From: Pelagibacterales bacterium MED-G40
Lineage (GTDB): Bacteria; Pseudomonadota; Alphaproteobacteria; Pelagibacterales; Pelagibacteraceae
DNA: 64,000 bases
Assembly (NCBI GenBank): GCA_002457515.1
Contig: NTJN01000003.1
Location: 1-64,000 of the forward strand
Direction: 5' to 3'
This document shows positions 1 to 8,467 of the stretch, piece by piece; positions within the stretch are counted from its first letter, which is position 1, and every line of letters starts with the position of its first letter. A program made the position numbers and the translations under genes. A model generated the notes under the pieces. That model was not told where the DNA came from and searched no databases. It saw nothing but the letters and a program-made list of their open reading frames with translations.

Positions 1-69
1 GGATTAGTGACCATTATTAATTGATAACTGTTGCAAAAAGACAATTCTTCAGATTATTTTAATCTTCTA

Positions 70-96
70 TTGACATTTTCTTAACAAATCTATTTA
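70..96 (+). promoter_or_regulatory. Candidate sigma-70-type promoter of the cold-shock gene
   Basis: A perfect TTGACA lies at 70-75 and a TATTTA -10-like hexamer at 91-96, spaced 15 bp (shorter than the usual 17). Transcription would start near 103, leaving a leader of about 55 nt before the csp start codon at 158. This is motif matching only, and AT-rich DNA produces many -10-like hexamers. Confidence 0.4.
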
Positions 97-105
97 AGGT
101 TCTGA

Positions 106-124
106 AGTTAGTATATTACTAACT
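106..124 (+). promoter_or_regulatory. Perfect inverted repeat in the csp leader
   Basis: AGTTAGTA (106-113) and TACTAACT (117-124) are exact reverse complements around a 3-nt TAT loop. If transcription starts near 103, this 8-bp hairpin sits at the very 5' end of the csp mRNA. It could stabilise the mRNA or act as a cold-responsive structure. It could instead be a protein-binding palindrome. The symmetry is directly visible; the role is inferred. Confidence 0.55.
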
Positions 125-157
125 AAAGTTAATAACAAATAAGGAAAAGTAAACAAT

Positions 158-382
158 ATGAGTACACTAAAAGGTAAAGTAAAGTGGTTCAATGGTACTA
201 AAGGATATGGTTTCATTGAAAGAGAAGACAAAGAAAAAGACGTGTTCGTTCATTCTTCAGCAGTTAGAGAAGCTGGTTTAAAATATTTAAACGAAGGTGA
301 TGAGTTAACGTTTGAAGTGGAGAACGGAAAAAGGTCCTTCAGCAGTAAAATTGCAGAAAACATCTTAAATCTTATTTCCTAA
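158..382 (+). CDS. csp: Cold-shock domain protein (CspA family)
   Basis: This 74-residue single-domain protein should be a cytoplasmic single-stranded RNA/DNA-binding chaperone that melts mRNA structure at low temperature or in stationary phase. Both nucleic-acid-binding motifs are present: RNP1 KGYGFI at residues 15-20 and RNP2 VFVHSS at 29-34. The N-terminal KVKWFN strand is typical, and the length matches the family (65-75 aa). An AAGGA ribosome-binding site at 141-145 precedes the ATG. It stands alone, with its own leader and a perfect palindrome upstream, which suits independent regulation. Which Csp paralogue it is cannot be told from sequence alone. Confidence 0.95.
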   Translation: MSTLKGKVKWFNGTKGYGFIEREDKEKDVFVHSSAVREAGLKYLNEGDELTFEVENGKRSFSSKIAENILNLIS

Positions 383-393
383 ATCCAAATTAT

Positions 394-427
394 CGGGACA
401 TCAGACTTATTATAGTTTTTTGTCCCG
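394..427 (+). other. Stem-loop downstream of csp
   Basis: CGGGACA (394-400) and TGTCCCG (421-427) are exact complements around a 20-nt loop, 12 bp after the csp stop codon. The stem is GC-rich against an AT-rich background and so probably matters. No U-tract follows the 3' arm, so it is not a classical intrinsic terminator. It may protect the mRNA 3' end. The rest of the 383-605 spacer holds the tandem hairpins at 511-546 and presumably the tRNA-His promoter. Confidence 0.45.
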
Positions 428-510
428 CTAATTCTCTTCTTGCAAATCTCAAATCTTTTGTTAAAACGATATTAATGATTATTAAGAATAAAATTTTAGC
501 TATCAAAACA

Positions 511-546
511 CACTCTCACAGAGTGCATGCTAGGCTATTGCTTAGC
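511..546 (+). other. Tandem hairpins, possible structured RNA
   Basis: CACTC/GAGTG (511-515 with 521-525) forms a first hairpin. GCTAGGC (529-535) pairs with GCTTAGC (540-546, one G-U pair) across a TATT loop to form a second. The patch is richer in GC than the flanking sequence. It lies between csp and tRNA-His and could belong to a small RNA or to the csp 3' end. I recognise no known RNA family. Confidence 0.25.
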
Positions 547-605
547 TAAATCATTACATATTTTAAAATACAAATTTATAAACAATTAATATAAAAAGGA
601 GTTAT

Positions 606-682
606 GCAGCAGTAGCTCAGTTGGTTAGAGCACTAGTTTGTGGAACTAGGGGTCGGTGGTTCGAATCCACCCTGCTGTACCA
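606..682 (+). tRNA. tRNA-His (GTG anticodon), CCA encoded
   Basis: The 77-nt cloverleaf has acceptor arms GCAGCAG/CTGCTGT (G1-U72 wobble), anticodon stem CTAGT/ACTAG with loop TTGTGGA, and a TTCGAAT T-loop. The anticodon GTG reads His codons, and CCA is encoded. The base before position 1 is T and the discriminator is A73. The nearly universal extra G-1 (paired with C73) is therefore not encoded, as known for one clade of Alphaproteobacteria. hisS starts four bases after CCA, so the tRNA and the mRNA almost certainly share a transcript. Confidence 0.97.
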
Positions 683-686
683 AAAA

Positions 687-2021
687 ATGGTAAAAGATAA
701 AAAAACAAAACCCTCAAAGGAACTTCCTTTAGGTTTTGTAGATAGACAGGAAAAAGAATTATTAATCCGTGATTTTGTAATTTCTAATATTAAAGAAATT
801 ATGATTAAGTACGGTTTTCAATATCTCGAAACACCAAGCTTCGAGTATACGGATAGTATTGGAAAATTTTTACCCGATAAAGACAGGCCTGACGCAGGAG
901 TATTTTCATTTAAAGATGAAAACAAATGGCTATCACTTAGATATGATCTTACTGCTCCATTAGCAAGATATGTTGCAAAAAACTATCTTGAAATTTCAAA
1001 ACCTTTTAAAAGATATCAACTAGGTACTGTTTGGAGAAATGAAAAACCAGGACCTGGAAGATTTAGAGAGTTTTTACAGTTTGATGCTGACTGCGTGGGA
1101 ACAAAAAATTTACAGTCAGATGCTGAGCTTTGTATATTAGTATCTGAGATATTAGAGAGATGTGGATTAAACAAAAATGAATATATTGTAAATATTTCCT
1201 CTAGAAAAATAACAGATAAATTATTTGAAAAATTAAAAATCAATTCAAAAGATCAAATATTAACGACTTTACGAGCGTTGGATAAAATAGATAGACTTGG
1301 ATGGGATGAAGCTAAAAAACTTCTTGGAGAAGGTAGAAAAGATAAATCTGGAGATTACACAAAAGGGTCAAATCTAAAAAAAGATCAAATTAAAATAATA
1401 GAAGATACTTTAAAGGGTAAAACAACCGACAGTGAAGATGTATTAGAAATTACAAAAATTTTTGAAGCTTATAACTTTAAAAACTACAAATTTGATCCGT
1501 CAGTTATTAGGGGTTTAGAATATTACACAGGACCTATTTTTGAAGTTAATTTGAATTTTGATGTCAAGAATGCAAAAGGACAAACTATTCAATTTGGCTC
1601 AATAGGGGGAGGAGGAAGGTACGATAATCTTGTAAATAATTTTGGAAACCTTGATTGTCCAGCAACTGGAATATCAGTAGGTCTTGATAGATTAGTATTT
1701 GCTTTAATGCAAAAAAAGGATTTTAAAATTAAAAGCTCTCGACCTGTAGTCATATGCACTTTCGATAAACTTCGTACCAAAGAATATGTAGAAATATTAA
1801 GTAAACTAAGAAACTCAAATATCAGTTCTGAGATTTATCCTGGAGATGGCAAATTAAAAAAACAGATGGAGTATGCAAACAAAATTGGATCACCCGCTGT
1901 CATTTTATATGGCGATGATGAAATCAAATCAGGAAAAGTAACTTTGAAAAATCTAAAAACTGGGAATGAAAGTTCAGTTAAAATAGAAGACCTAGCAAAT
2001 GAAACCAAAAAATTACTCTGA
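687..2021 (+). CDS. hisS: Histidyl-tRNA synthetase
   Basis: This class II synthetase charges tRNA-His with histidine. Visible landmarks are the motif 2 region with a WRNEKPGPGRFREF loop, the HisA-type motif RGLEYYTGPIFE, the GGGGRYD strand, and a C-terminal anticodon-binding domain. The form is 444 aa. The motif 2 loop is the alphaproteobacterial type, in keeping with a tRNA-His that lacks G-1. A longer frame opens inside the tRNA, but the ATG at 687 (MVKDKKTKPS) is the sensible start. That leaves only four bases after the tRNA and no Shine-Dalgarno outside tRNA sequence. The gene overlaps hisZ by 23 bp. Confidence 0.97.
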   Translation: MVKDKKTKPSKELPLGFVDRQEKELLIRDFVISNIKEIMIKYGFQYLETPSFEYTDSIGKFLPDKDRPDAGVFSFKDENKWLSLRYDLTAPLARYVAKNYLEISKPFKRYQLGTVWRNEKPGPGRFREFLQFDADCVGTKNLQSDAELCILVSEILERCGLNKNEYIVNISSRKITDKLFEKLKINSKDQILTTLRALDKIDRLGWDEAKKLLGEGRKDKSGDYTKGSNLKKDQIKIIEDTLKGKTTDSEDVLEITKIFEAYNFKNYKFDPSVIRGLEYYTGPIFEVNLNFDVKNAKGQTIQFGSIGGGGRYDNLVNNFGNLDCPATGISVGLDRLVFALMQKKDFKIKSSRPVVICTFDKLRTKEYVEILSKLRNSNISSEIYPGDGKLKKQMEYANKIGSPAVILYGDDEIKSGKVTLKNLKTGNESSVKIEDLANETKKLL

Positions 2022-3051
2022 AAATATAATAAAAGTTTTTAAAAAAGACGGTTTTATTTTATCGGAACCGGATGTTCTTTTAGACTCAGACTATATAATT
2101 CAAAGATCAGGCGAGAATTTTCGAAAATTAATGCTCACTTTTGAGGACGATACTGGCAAAAATATGTGTTTAAGACCAGATTTAACAGTTGCCTCGTGTA
2201 TAAAATATTTGAAAGAGAACTCTAAAACTAATTCAAAAATTTATTATTCTGGCCAAGCCTACAGAAGATCAAACAGACCAAAAGATAAAGTTGTCAATGA
2301 TCAGCTGGGAATTGAAATTTTAGGTTCTAAAAACAAGTCTTACGATGATTTGAAGGTTATAAAAACAATCACTAATTCAATTAAAAAAATAAAAATAAAA
2401 AACATATCCACGAAGGTGGGAGATGTCAGTTTGTTTCAAAGGTTATTAGACTCCTTAAACATACCAGAAAGATGGAAAATGAGATTGAATAGACACTTTT
2501 GGAGACCTAAATATTTTGAAGATTTACTTAATAGACTTGAAACTAACTCCGATGTGGACCCTTCGATAGTTGAACTAGATAAAAAAAAGTTCTTAGATAT
2601 GAAAACTATTGATCAGAATAAAGAAATTGCAAATCGTAAAATTTCTGAAATTATATCTAGATTTGATCGAAAGATAAAAGATCCAAGATCTTTTAAAGAA
2701 AACAAAAAAACTGTAAAAATTATAAGAGAATATCTAAAAATTAATTGCCCAATAGTTAAATTAGAAAAAACTCTTAATATTTTTATTCTTAAAAATAAAT
2801 TGGGAGCAAATATTTTTAAAGACTTGTCTAATTTAAAAAATTTATCAAAGATCGACTCTAAAACAGTTTTTTCAACAAACTTTGGAAGAGATATTGAGTA
2901 TTACACAGGATTAGTTTTTGAGATATATAATTCTTCAAATAAAGAAATAGCTAGAGGCGGAAGGTACGATAGTTTATTAAAAAGTCTTGGATCAAAAAGA
3001 AACATTTCAGCAGTCGGTGCCGCAATTAATTTAAATAATTTAAAAAGATGA
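1999..3051 (+). CDS. hisZ: ATP phosphoribosyltransferase regulatory subunit
   Basis: HisZ is a catalytically inactive HisRS paralogue that partners short-form HisG in the first step of histidine synthesis. The 350-residue protein keeps class II-like landmarks (LRPDLTVASC, YYSGQAYRRS, GRDIEYYTGLVFEIY, ARGGRYDS). It lacks the long anticodon-binding domain of HisS. It overlaps hisS by 23 bp and hisG by 4 bp (ATGA), so the three should be translationally coupled. HisZ next to its ancestor-type gene hisS and its partner hisG supports the call. Confidence 0.93.
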   Translation: MKPKNYSENIIKVFKKDGFILSEPDVLLDSDYIIQRSGENFRKLMLTFEDDTGKNMCLRPDLTVASCIKYLKENSKTNSKIYYSGQAYRRSNRPKDKVVNDQLGIEILGSKNKSYDDLKVIKTITNSIKKIKIKNISTKVGDVSLFQRLLDSLNIPERWKMRLNRHFWRPKYFEDLLNRLETNSDVDPSIVELDKKKFLDMKTIDQNKEIANRKISEIISRFDRKIKDPRSFKENKKTVKIIREYLKINCPIVKLEKTLNIFILKNKLGANIFKDLSNLKNLSKIDSKTVFSTNFGRDIEYYTGLVFEIYNSSNKEIARGGRYDSLLKSLGSKRNISAVGAAINLNNLKR

Positions 3052-3731
3052 AAAATTTAATAACTATAGGAATACCAAGCAAAGGAAGATTGAAAGAGGC
3101 ATCAGTAGACTATCTTAGTAAAAATAATTTAAAACTCTCTTCTAATGGTGCAGAGAGAAATTATTTTGCAGATGTGAAAGATTTTCCGTACATAAGGATT
3201 ATATACTTACATGCTAAAGAAATTATACAAAGATTGAGTGATGGCACTCTAGATATAGGTATATCTGGTTTAGATCTTTTAAATGAGTCACCAATTAATA
3301 TAAACAAAAAAGTAGAAATTAAAAAAAAATTAGATTTTGGCGCTGCTAATCTTGTAGTCGCTATTCCTGATGATTGGATTGATGTTCAAACTGTTGCTGA
3401 TTTAGAAGAGGTATCATTTGATTTTAGAGATAAAAAAAATATAAGGCTTAGAGTTGCAACTAAATATCCTAATTTAACTAATAATTTTCTTGTTTCAAAA
3501 GGTGTAACACAATACCAACTAGTACCTAGTTTAGGAGCAACTGAAACTTACCCTTTTATCGGATCTTCTGAAATTATTGTTGACATTACATCAACAGGGA
3601 AAACACTTAAGGATAACAACTTAAGGGTTTTGAAAGATGGATTGATACTTCAATCTAGAGCATGTTTAATGGTCGCAAAAAACTCAATAGATAAAAAAAT
3701 TTTAAAAGATTTACCTGTGTCTTTTTTTTAA
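3048..3731 (+). CDS. hisG: ATP phosphoribosyltransferase catalytic subunit, short form
   Basis: This enzyme joins PRPP and ATP to give phosphoribosyl-ATP, the committed step of histidine synthesis. At 227 aa it is the short form without the C-terminal ACT-like regulatory domain, so it needs HisZ, which is encoded just upstream. Visible features include the N-terminal GIPSKGRL strand and a DITSTGKTL phosphoribosyl-binding loop near residue 180. The start overlaps the hisZ stop as ATGA. The end overlaps the convergent membrane-protein gene by 21 bp. Confidence 0.95.
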   Translation: MKNLITIGIPSKGRLKEASVDYLSKNNLKLSSNGAERNYFADVKDFPYIRIIYLHAKEIIQRLSDGTLDIGISGLDLLNESPININKKVEIKKKLDFGAANLVVAIPDDWIDVQTVADLEEVSFDFRDKKNIRLRVATKYPNLTNNFLVSKGVTQYQLVPSLGATETYPFIGSSEIIVDITSTGKTLKDNNLRVLKDGLILQSRACLMVAKNSIDKKILKDLPVSFF

Positions 3732-4175
3732 GTCTTTTTTAAGGTCTTCATGATCACCAACGACTGTATGGTAACGACTTTTAGTTACATATTTCTCTAA
3801 AAATGGAACTGCTAATAAAGGTAAAAATCCTCCAATAACTATTCCCAAAGCAGCACTTTGTAAATCAGGATCAGCCATTGCTGCGATGAAGTCTGCTGCA
3901 ATATGCGCTAAAACTATACCAACAATACCAGCTATAGCTCCATTTGAAATGATTTTAAGAAATCTATTGATACTCCAGCCAGTATAAAATCCTACCAAAG
4001 GAATTAGAGTATGAATAAATCCGAAAGTTGCACCTCTTAAAATACTATGTTCCTCTATTAATTCTTCCATAAAATGTAGGAATCCTGGTAGTTCATGTGA
4101 ATGTCCTTCAGCAGCACGAACAAAAGTAAAGCTGAATATATAAACAATTACAGTTAAAAGACTTATTTTTTTCAT
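3711..4175 (-). CDS. Exported/membrane protein with His-bearing N-terminus, unknown function
   Basis: I do not recognise this 154-aa protein. It has a likely signal peptide (residues 1-22, ending VRAA). Just after it comes a segment with His at GHSHELP and further His/Glu residues up to about residue 44. Three probable membrane spans follow, near 47-67, 77-98 and 105-126, then a basic tail. The start codon overlaps the stop of the Fur-family gene as TAATG, and an AAGGAG site lies inside the regulator's 3' end. The pairing with a zinc-site Fur-family regulator suggests a metal-related role, perhaps in uptake or sensing. That is inference. Confidence 0.8.
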   Translation of the reverse strand: MKKISLLTVIVYIFSFTFVRAAEGHSHELPGFLHFMEELIEEHSILRGATFGFIHTLIPLVGFYTGWSINRFLKIISNGAIAGIVGIVLAHIAADFIAAMADPDLQSAALGIVIGGFLPLLAVPFLEKYVTKSRYHTVVGDHEDLKKDLKKRHR

Positions 4176-4543
4176 TAGTTACACTCCTTGCATGTTGTTG
4201 TTATTTCTAAATTAAAATTATTAAAGTTAAATTTATTTTTTGATTTTACGTTTTTAACTATTTTTGAGAAAAGATTTGTGCTTAATTCTTCTGCAATACC
4301 GCAATCATCACAAACTGCAAGAACAGCATTATGCTCATGACTTTCAGAAGTATTACATAAGTGAAATGTTTTATTTTTATTTGTTTTATGAATTAAACCT
4401 TTTTCACATAAATCTTTTAAAGATCTATAAACAGTCATTGGTTGAATTATCTTAAATTTTTGCATTCTGCTTAACAATTGATAGGCTGTTAAACCCTTAG
4501 GGTTTTTTTTAAGAATATTTAACACAAGTGTGTTGTTTTTCAT
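4175..4543 (-). CDS. Fur-family transcriptional regulator, Zur-like
   Basis: The first 80 or so of the 122 residues form a winged helix (LTAYQLLSRM, QPMTVYRSLKDLCEKGLIHK). The C-terminal half has two CxxC pairs (CDDC near 92 and CKEC at the end), which form the structural zinc site of Fur/Zur proteins, and an HEH cluster before the first pair. Length and the H-rich metal region favour Zur over Fur, but specificity cannot be fixed by reading alone. A palindrome ten bases upstream of its ATG resembles a Zur box, so the gene probably represses itself and the co-transcribed membrane protein. Confidence 0.88.
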   Translation of the reverse strand: MKNNTLVLNILKKNPKGLTAYQLLSRMQKFKIIQPMTVYRSLKDLCEKGLIHKTNKNKTFHLCNTSESHEHNAVLAVCDDCGIAEELSTNLFSKIVKNVKSKNKFNFNNFNLEITTTCKECN

Positions 4544-4553
4544 ATTATTGTGA

Positions 4554-4568
4554 TGTTATAACATAACA
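4554..4568 (-). promoter_or_regulatory. Zur-box-like operator
   Basis: TGTTAT-AAC-ATAACA is a perfect 6-bp inverted repeat with a 3-bp centre, ending 10 bp before the regulator's ATG. It resembles the TGTTATA...TATAACA core of enterobacterial Zur boxes. The site covers the expected -10 region of the minus-strand promoter, a repressing position. It lies between the regulator's start and the groEL terminator. Confidence 0.6.
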
Positions 4569-4582
4569 GTTTGAAAAACAAC

Positions 4583-4614
4583 AAAAAAAAAGGCAGTAAA
4601 AACTGCCTTTTTTT
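4583..4614 (-). terminator. Intrinsic terminator after groEL
   Basis: AGGCAGT (4591-4597) pairs with ACTGCCT (4602-4608) around an AAAA loop. The stem is extended by A/T pairs and flanked by A8 and T7 runs, so a U-tract is present on either strand. It lies about 20 bp after the groEL stop and upstream of the Zur-like promoter. It is the best intrinsic terminator in the window. Confidence 0.85.
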
Positions 4615-4635
4615 AATAATTCTGTTTCAGGATAT

Positions 4636-6303
<1,668 letters not shown>

Positions 6304-6597
6304 CTATTTACTTTTTGAAATTCCCATTATGTCGGATTCTTTCATTATACTATATTCTTTTCCGTCTATTTTAACTTCAGTTCCAGACCATTTTCCAAAA
6401 AGAACTCGATCTCCGACTTTAACATCCATTTTGATTATTTTACCATCTTCAGTTCTTGCACCTGATCCTATGGCTACTACCTCGCCTTCCTGAGGCTTTT
6501 CTTTTGCTGTATCTGGTATAATTATACCACCAGCAGTTTTTTCTTCACTATCAAGAACTTTAATTAATACCCTGTCATGCAAAGGTCTAAATTTCAT
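6304..6597 (-). CDS. groS: Co-chaperonin GroES, 10 kDa
   Basis: GroES is the heptameric lid of the GroEL chamber. The 97-residue sequence has the N-terminal [10 protein letters not shown], a mobile loop ([11 protein letters not shown] near residues 17-27) and the conserved GDRVLFGKW strand. A longer frame opens at 6657, but the ATG at 6597 matches GroES exactly and has an AGGAG ribosome-binding site 8-10 bases upstream. It is the first gene of the groESL operon. Confidence 0.98.
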   Translation of the reverse strand: MKFRPLHDRVLIKVLDSEEKTAGGIIIPDTAKEKPQEGEVVAIGSGARTEDGKIIKMDVKVGDRVLFGKWSGTEVKIDGKEYSIMKESDIMGISKSK

Positions 6598-6630
6598 ATT
6601 ATACTCCTGTAAATTCTTATTTGTAGTTTG

Positions 6631-6658
6631 ATATGGTATTTTATGATTAAATTTCAAG
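6631..6658 (-). promoter_or_regulatory. RpoH (sigma-32)-like promoter of groESL
   Basis: On the minus strand CTTGAAA (6658-6652) is followed 13 bp later by TACCATAT (6638-6631). The heat-shock sigma consensus is CTTGAAA, then 13-17 bp, then CCCCATNT, so the -35 is perfect and the -10 keeps CCATAT. The leader to groS is about 25-30 nt. The match, spacing and downstream genes agree well. Confidence 0.75.
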
Positions 6659-6749
6659 TGCTAAATAACTTTTTAATTAGAAAAAAAAAGGTCAATATTG
6701 CTATATTTTGCTAACTTTTCTATAAATACTTAAAAAAGGACCTTTTAAA

Positions 6750-7556
6750 TTGAAAAAATTAAAGAAATTTTCTGTAATTTCAAACTTTTATGATGCTTTC
6801 ATAATAGATTTATGGGGAGTCATGCACAATGGAATTCGGCTTAATCCTGGCGCCATAGAGGTTGTAGAAAATTTAAGCAAAAATAGAAAGAGGGTTATTT
6901 TTTTATCTAATGCACCAAGGCCTAACAAAAGTGTAATTAAATTTTTAAAGAAATTAAATATGGATGAAAAATATTTTAATAATGTTTTAACATCAGGCGA
7001 AATAGCCAGATATTCCTTAAAAACTCAAAAGTTTGGTATAAATTTTTTTCATCTTGGGCCAGAAAGAGATAGCTCTATATTTATTGAGTGGGCAAAAAAC
7101 AAAACATCAATTGAAAAATGTGATTTTATTTTATGTACTGGTTTGTTTGATGAACAGGAAGAAAATTTAAGTTTCTATAAGCAGCTATTAAAAAACCATA
7201 TTACTAAAAAATTAATCTGTACTAATCCTGACCTCATTGTTCATAGGGGTAATAAAACTGAACTTTGTGCAGGAAGTATAGCTGAAATTTTTAGTTCTTT
7301 AGGAGGTAAGGTCATATACTTTGGCAAGCCTTACCCTGAGGTATATAATAATTGTTTAAAAAAAAATGAAAAAACTCTTGTTATAGGAGATAACTTAAAT
7401 ACAGATATTAAAGGAGCAAATAACTTAAATTTAGACTCTTTGTTTATAACAAATGGAGTTCATAGATCTGAATTTACAGAAGAACATGAGTTAGAAAAAT
7501 TGCTAAAAAAATACAACGTAACATCAAACTACTTTCAAAGTGAACTTTTTTGGTAA
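6750..7556 (+). CDS. HAD-superfamily IIA phosphatase (NagD/PGP-like)
   Basis: This 268-aa cytoplasmic HAD hydrolase has the nucleophile motif DLWGVMHNG (first Asp near residue 20, with Trp-Gly in place of the usual Asp-Gly), motif II FLSNAPRP, and motif IV GDNLNTDIKGAN. This is the alphaproteobacterial IIA subgroup. The start is a TTG with AAGGA 10 bases upstream; no earlier ATG is in frame. Close linkage to ribF is usual in Alphaproteobacteria and hints at a flavin- or nucleotide-phosphate substrate, which is unproven. Confidence 0.88.
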   Translation: MKKLKKFSVISNFYDAFIIDLWGVMHNGIRLNPGAIEVVENLSKNRKRVIFLSNAPRPNKSVIKFLKKLNMDEKYFNNVLTSGEIARYSLKTQKFGINFFHLGPERDSSIFIEWAKNKTSIEKCDFILCTGLFDEQEENLSFYKQLLKNHITKKLICTNPDLIVHRGNKTELCAGSIAEIFSSLGGKVIYFGKPYPEVYNNCLKKNEKTLVIGDNLNTDIKGANNLNLDSLFITNGVHRSEFTEEHELEKLLKKYNVTSNYFQSELFW

Positions 7557-7558
7557 AA

Positions 7559-8467
7559 ATGATAGTTTATAAAAATCTTAAAATACATAAAAAATTTAAA
7601 AAATCTGTTATTGCCATTGGAAATTTTGATGGTATTCATTTAGGACATCAGAGAGTTTTAAAACAAGCGAGATTAAAAGCAAAAAAAAATAATTTAAAAT
7701 TTGGTGTGGTTACATTTGAGCCTGTTCCTGTAATGTTTTTTAATAAACAAATTAAAAATCATAGGATAAATAATTTAAATCAAAAAATATTAGGATTAAA
7801 AAAATTAAAATTAGATTTTTTGTTAATAATTAAATTTAATAAAAAGTTTTCAAACCAAAACCCATTAGAATTTATAAATAAAATTCTTTTTAAAAGTCTT
7901 AAATGCAAATATATATTTGTAAGTAAAAACTTTCGTTTTGGAAAAAAAAGAAAAGGCAATATAGAAACCTTAAAACAAAATGAAAATGTTTATTCTTTTA
8001 AAACCATTATTTCTAAACCATTAAAGAAAAATAATAAGATATTGTCTTCGACCCTTATTAGGAAAAAAATATCTTTAGGTATGGTAAAAAAAGTAAAGTC
8101 TTTTTTAGGAAGAAATTGGAGTATAGAAGGTATAGTTGTTAAGGGTAGAAAAAGAGGAAGAAAAATTGGTTTTCCAACATGCAATATAAGATTAAAAGAT
8201 TATATAATTCCAAAATTAGGTGTCTACTCGATATTAGCAGAAACCGATAAATTTAGGAGAAAAGGCATTGCTAATATTGGATATAGACCAACGTTTAATG
8301 GAAAGAGTTTACTTTTAGAGGTAAATATATTTGGAATTAAAAAAAATTTATATAAAAAGAAACTAAAAGTTAGTTTTACAAAATTTATTAGAGGAGAGAA
8401 AAAATTTAAAAGTATTAATCAACTAAAAATGCAAATTAAAAAAGATATTAAAACAGCCAAAAAATAA
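7559..8467 (+). CDS. ribF: Bifunctional riboflavin kinase/FAD synthetase
   Basis: RibF phosphorylates riboflavin to FMN and adenylates FMN to FAD. The 302-aa protein shows the nucleotidyltransferase motif IGNFDGIHLGHQ near residues 20-31. It also has the C-terminal flavokinase domain with GRKRGRKIGFPTCN and the YSILAET strand region. A TTG at 7550 could give three extra residues. I chose the ATG at 7559, two bases after the preceding stop. ileS follows with no spacer. FMN and FAD serve flavoproteins including the monooxygenase at 46982. Confidence 0.95.
   Translation: MIVYKNLKIHKKFKKSVIAIGNFDGIHLGHQRVLKQARLKAKKNNLKFGVVTFEPVPVMFFNKQIKNHRINNLNQKILGLKKLKLDFLLIIKFNKKFSNQNPLEFINKILFKSLKCKYIFVSKNFRFGKKRKGNIETLKQNENVYSFKTIISKPLKKNNKILSSTLIRKKISLGMVKKVKSFLGRNWSIEGIVVKGRKRGRKIGFPTCNIRLKDYIIPKLGVYSILAETDKFRRKGIANIGYRPTFNGKSLLLEVNIFGIKKNLYKKKLKVSFTKFIRGEKKFKSINQLKMQIKKDIKTAKK

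Noticed and set aside
687-3731. Histidine or other amino-acid attenuator/riboswitch before hisS
   Set aside because: No leader exists between tRNA-His and hisS, and no His-rich leader peptide is visible upstream.
6638-6664. CIRCE element before groES
   Set aside because: Only one arm (AAGTGCTAA, 6656-6664) resembles CIRCE; the second arm nine bases away reads ATTTTATGA. The RpoH-like promoter explains the region better.
6734-6746. AAAAGG-A-CCTTTT palindrome before the HAD gene as an RNA switch
   Set aside because: A 1-nt loop cannot fold as an RNA hairpin; the AAGGA part is explained as the ribosome-binding site.
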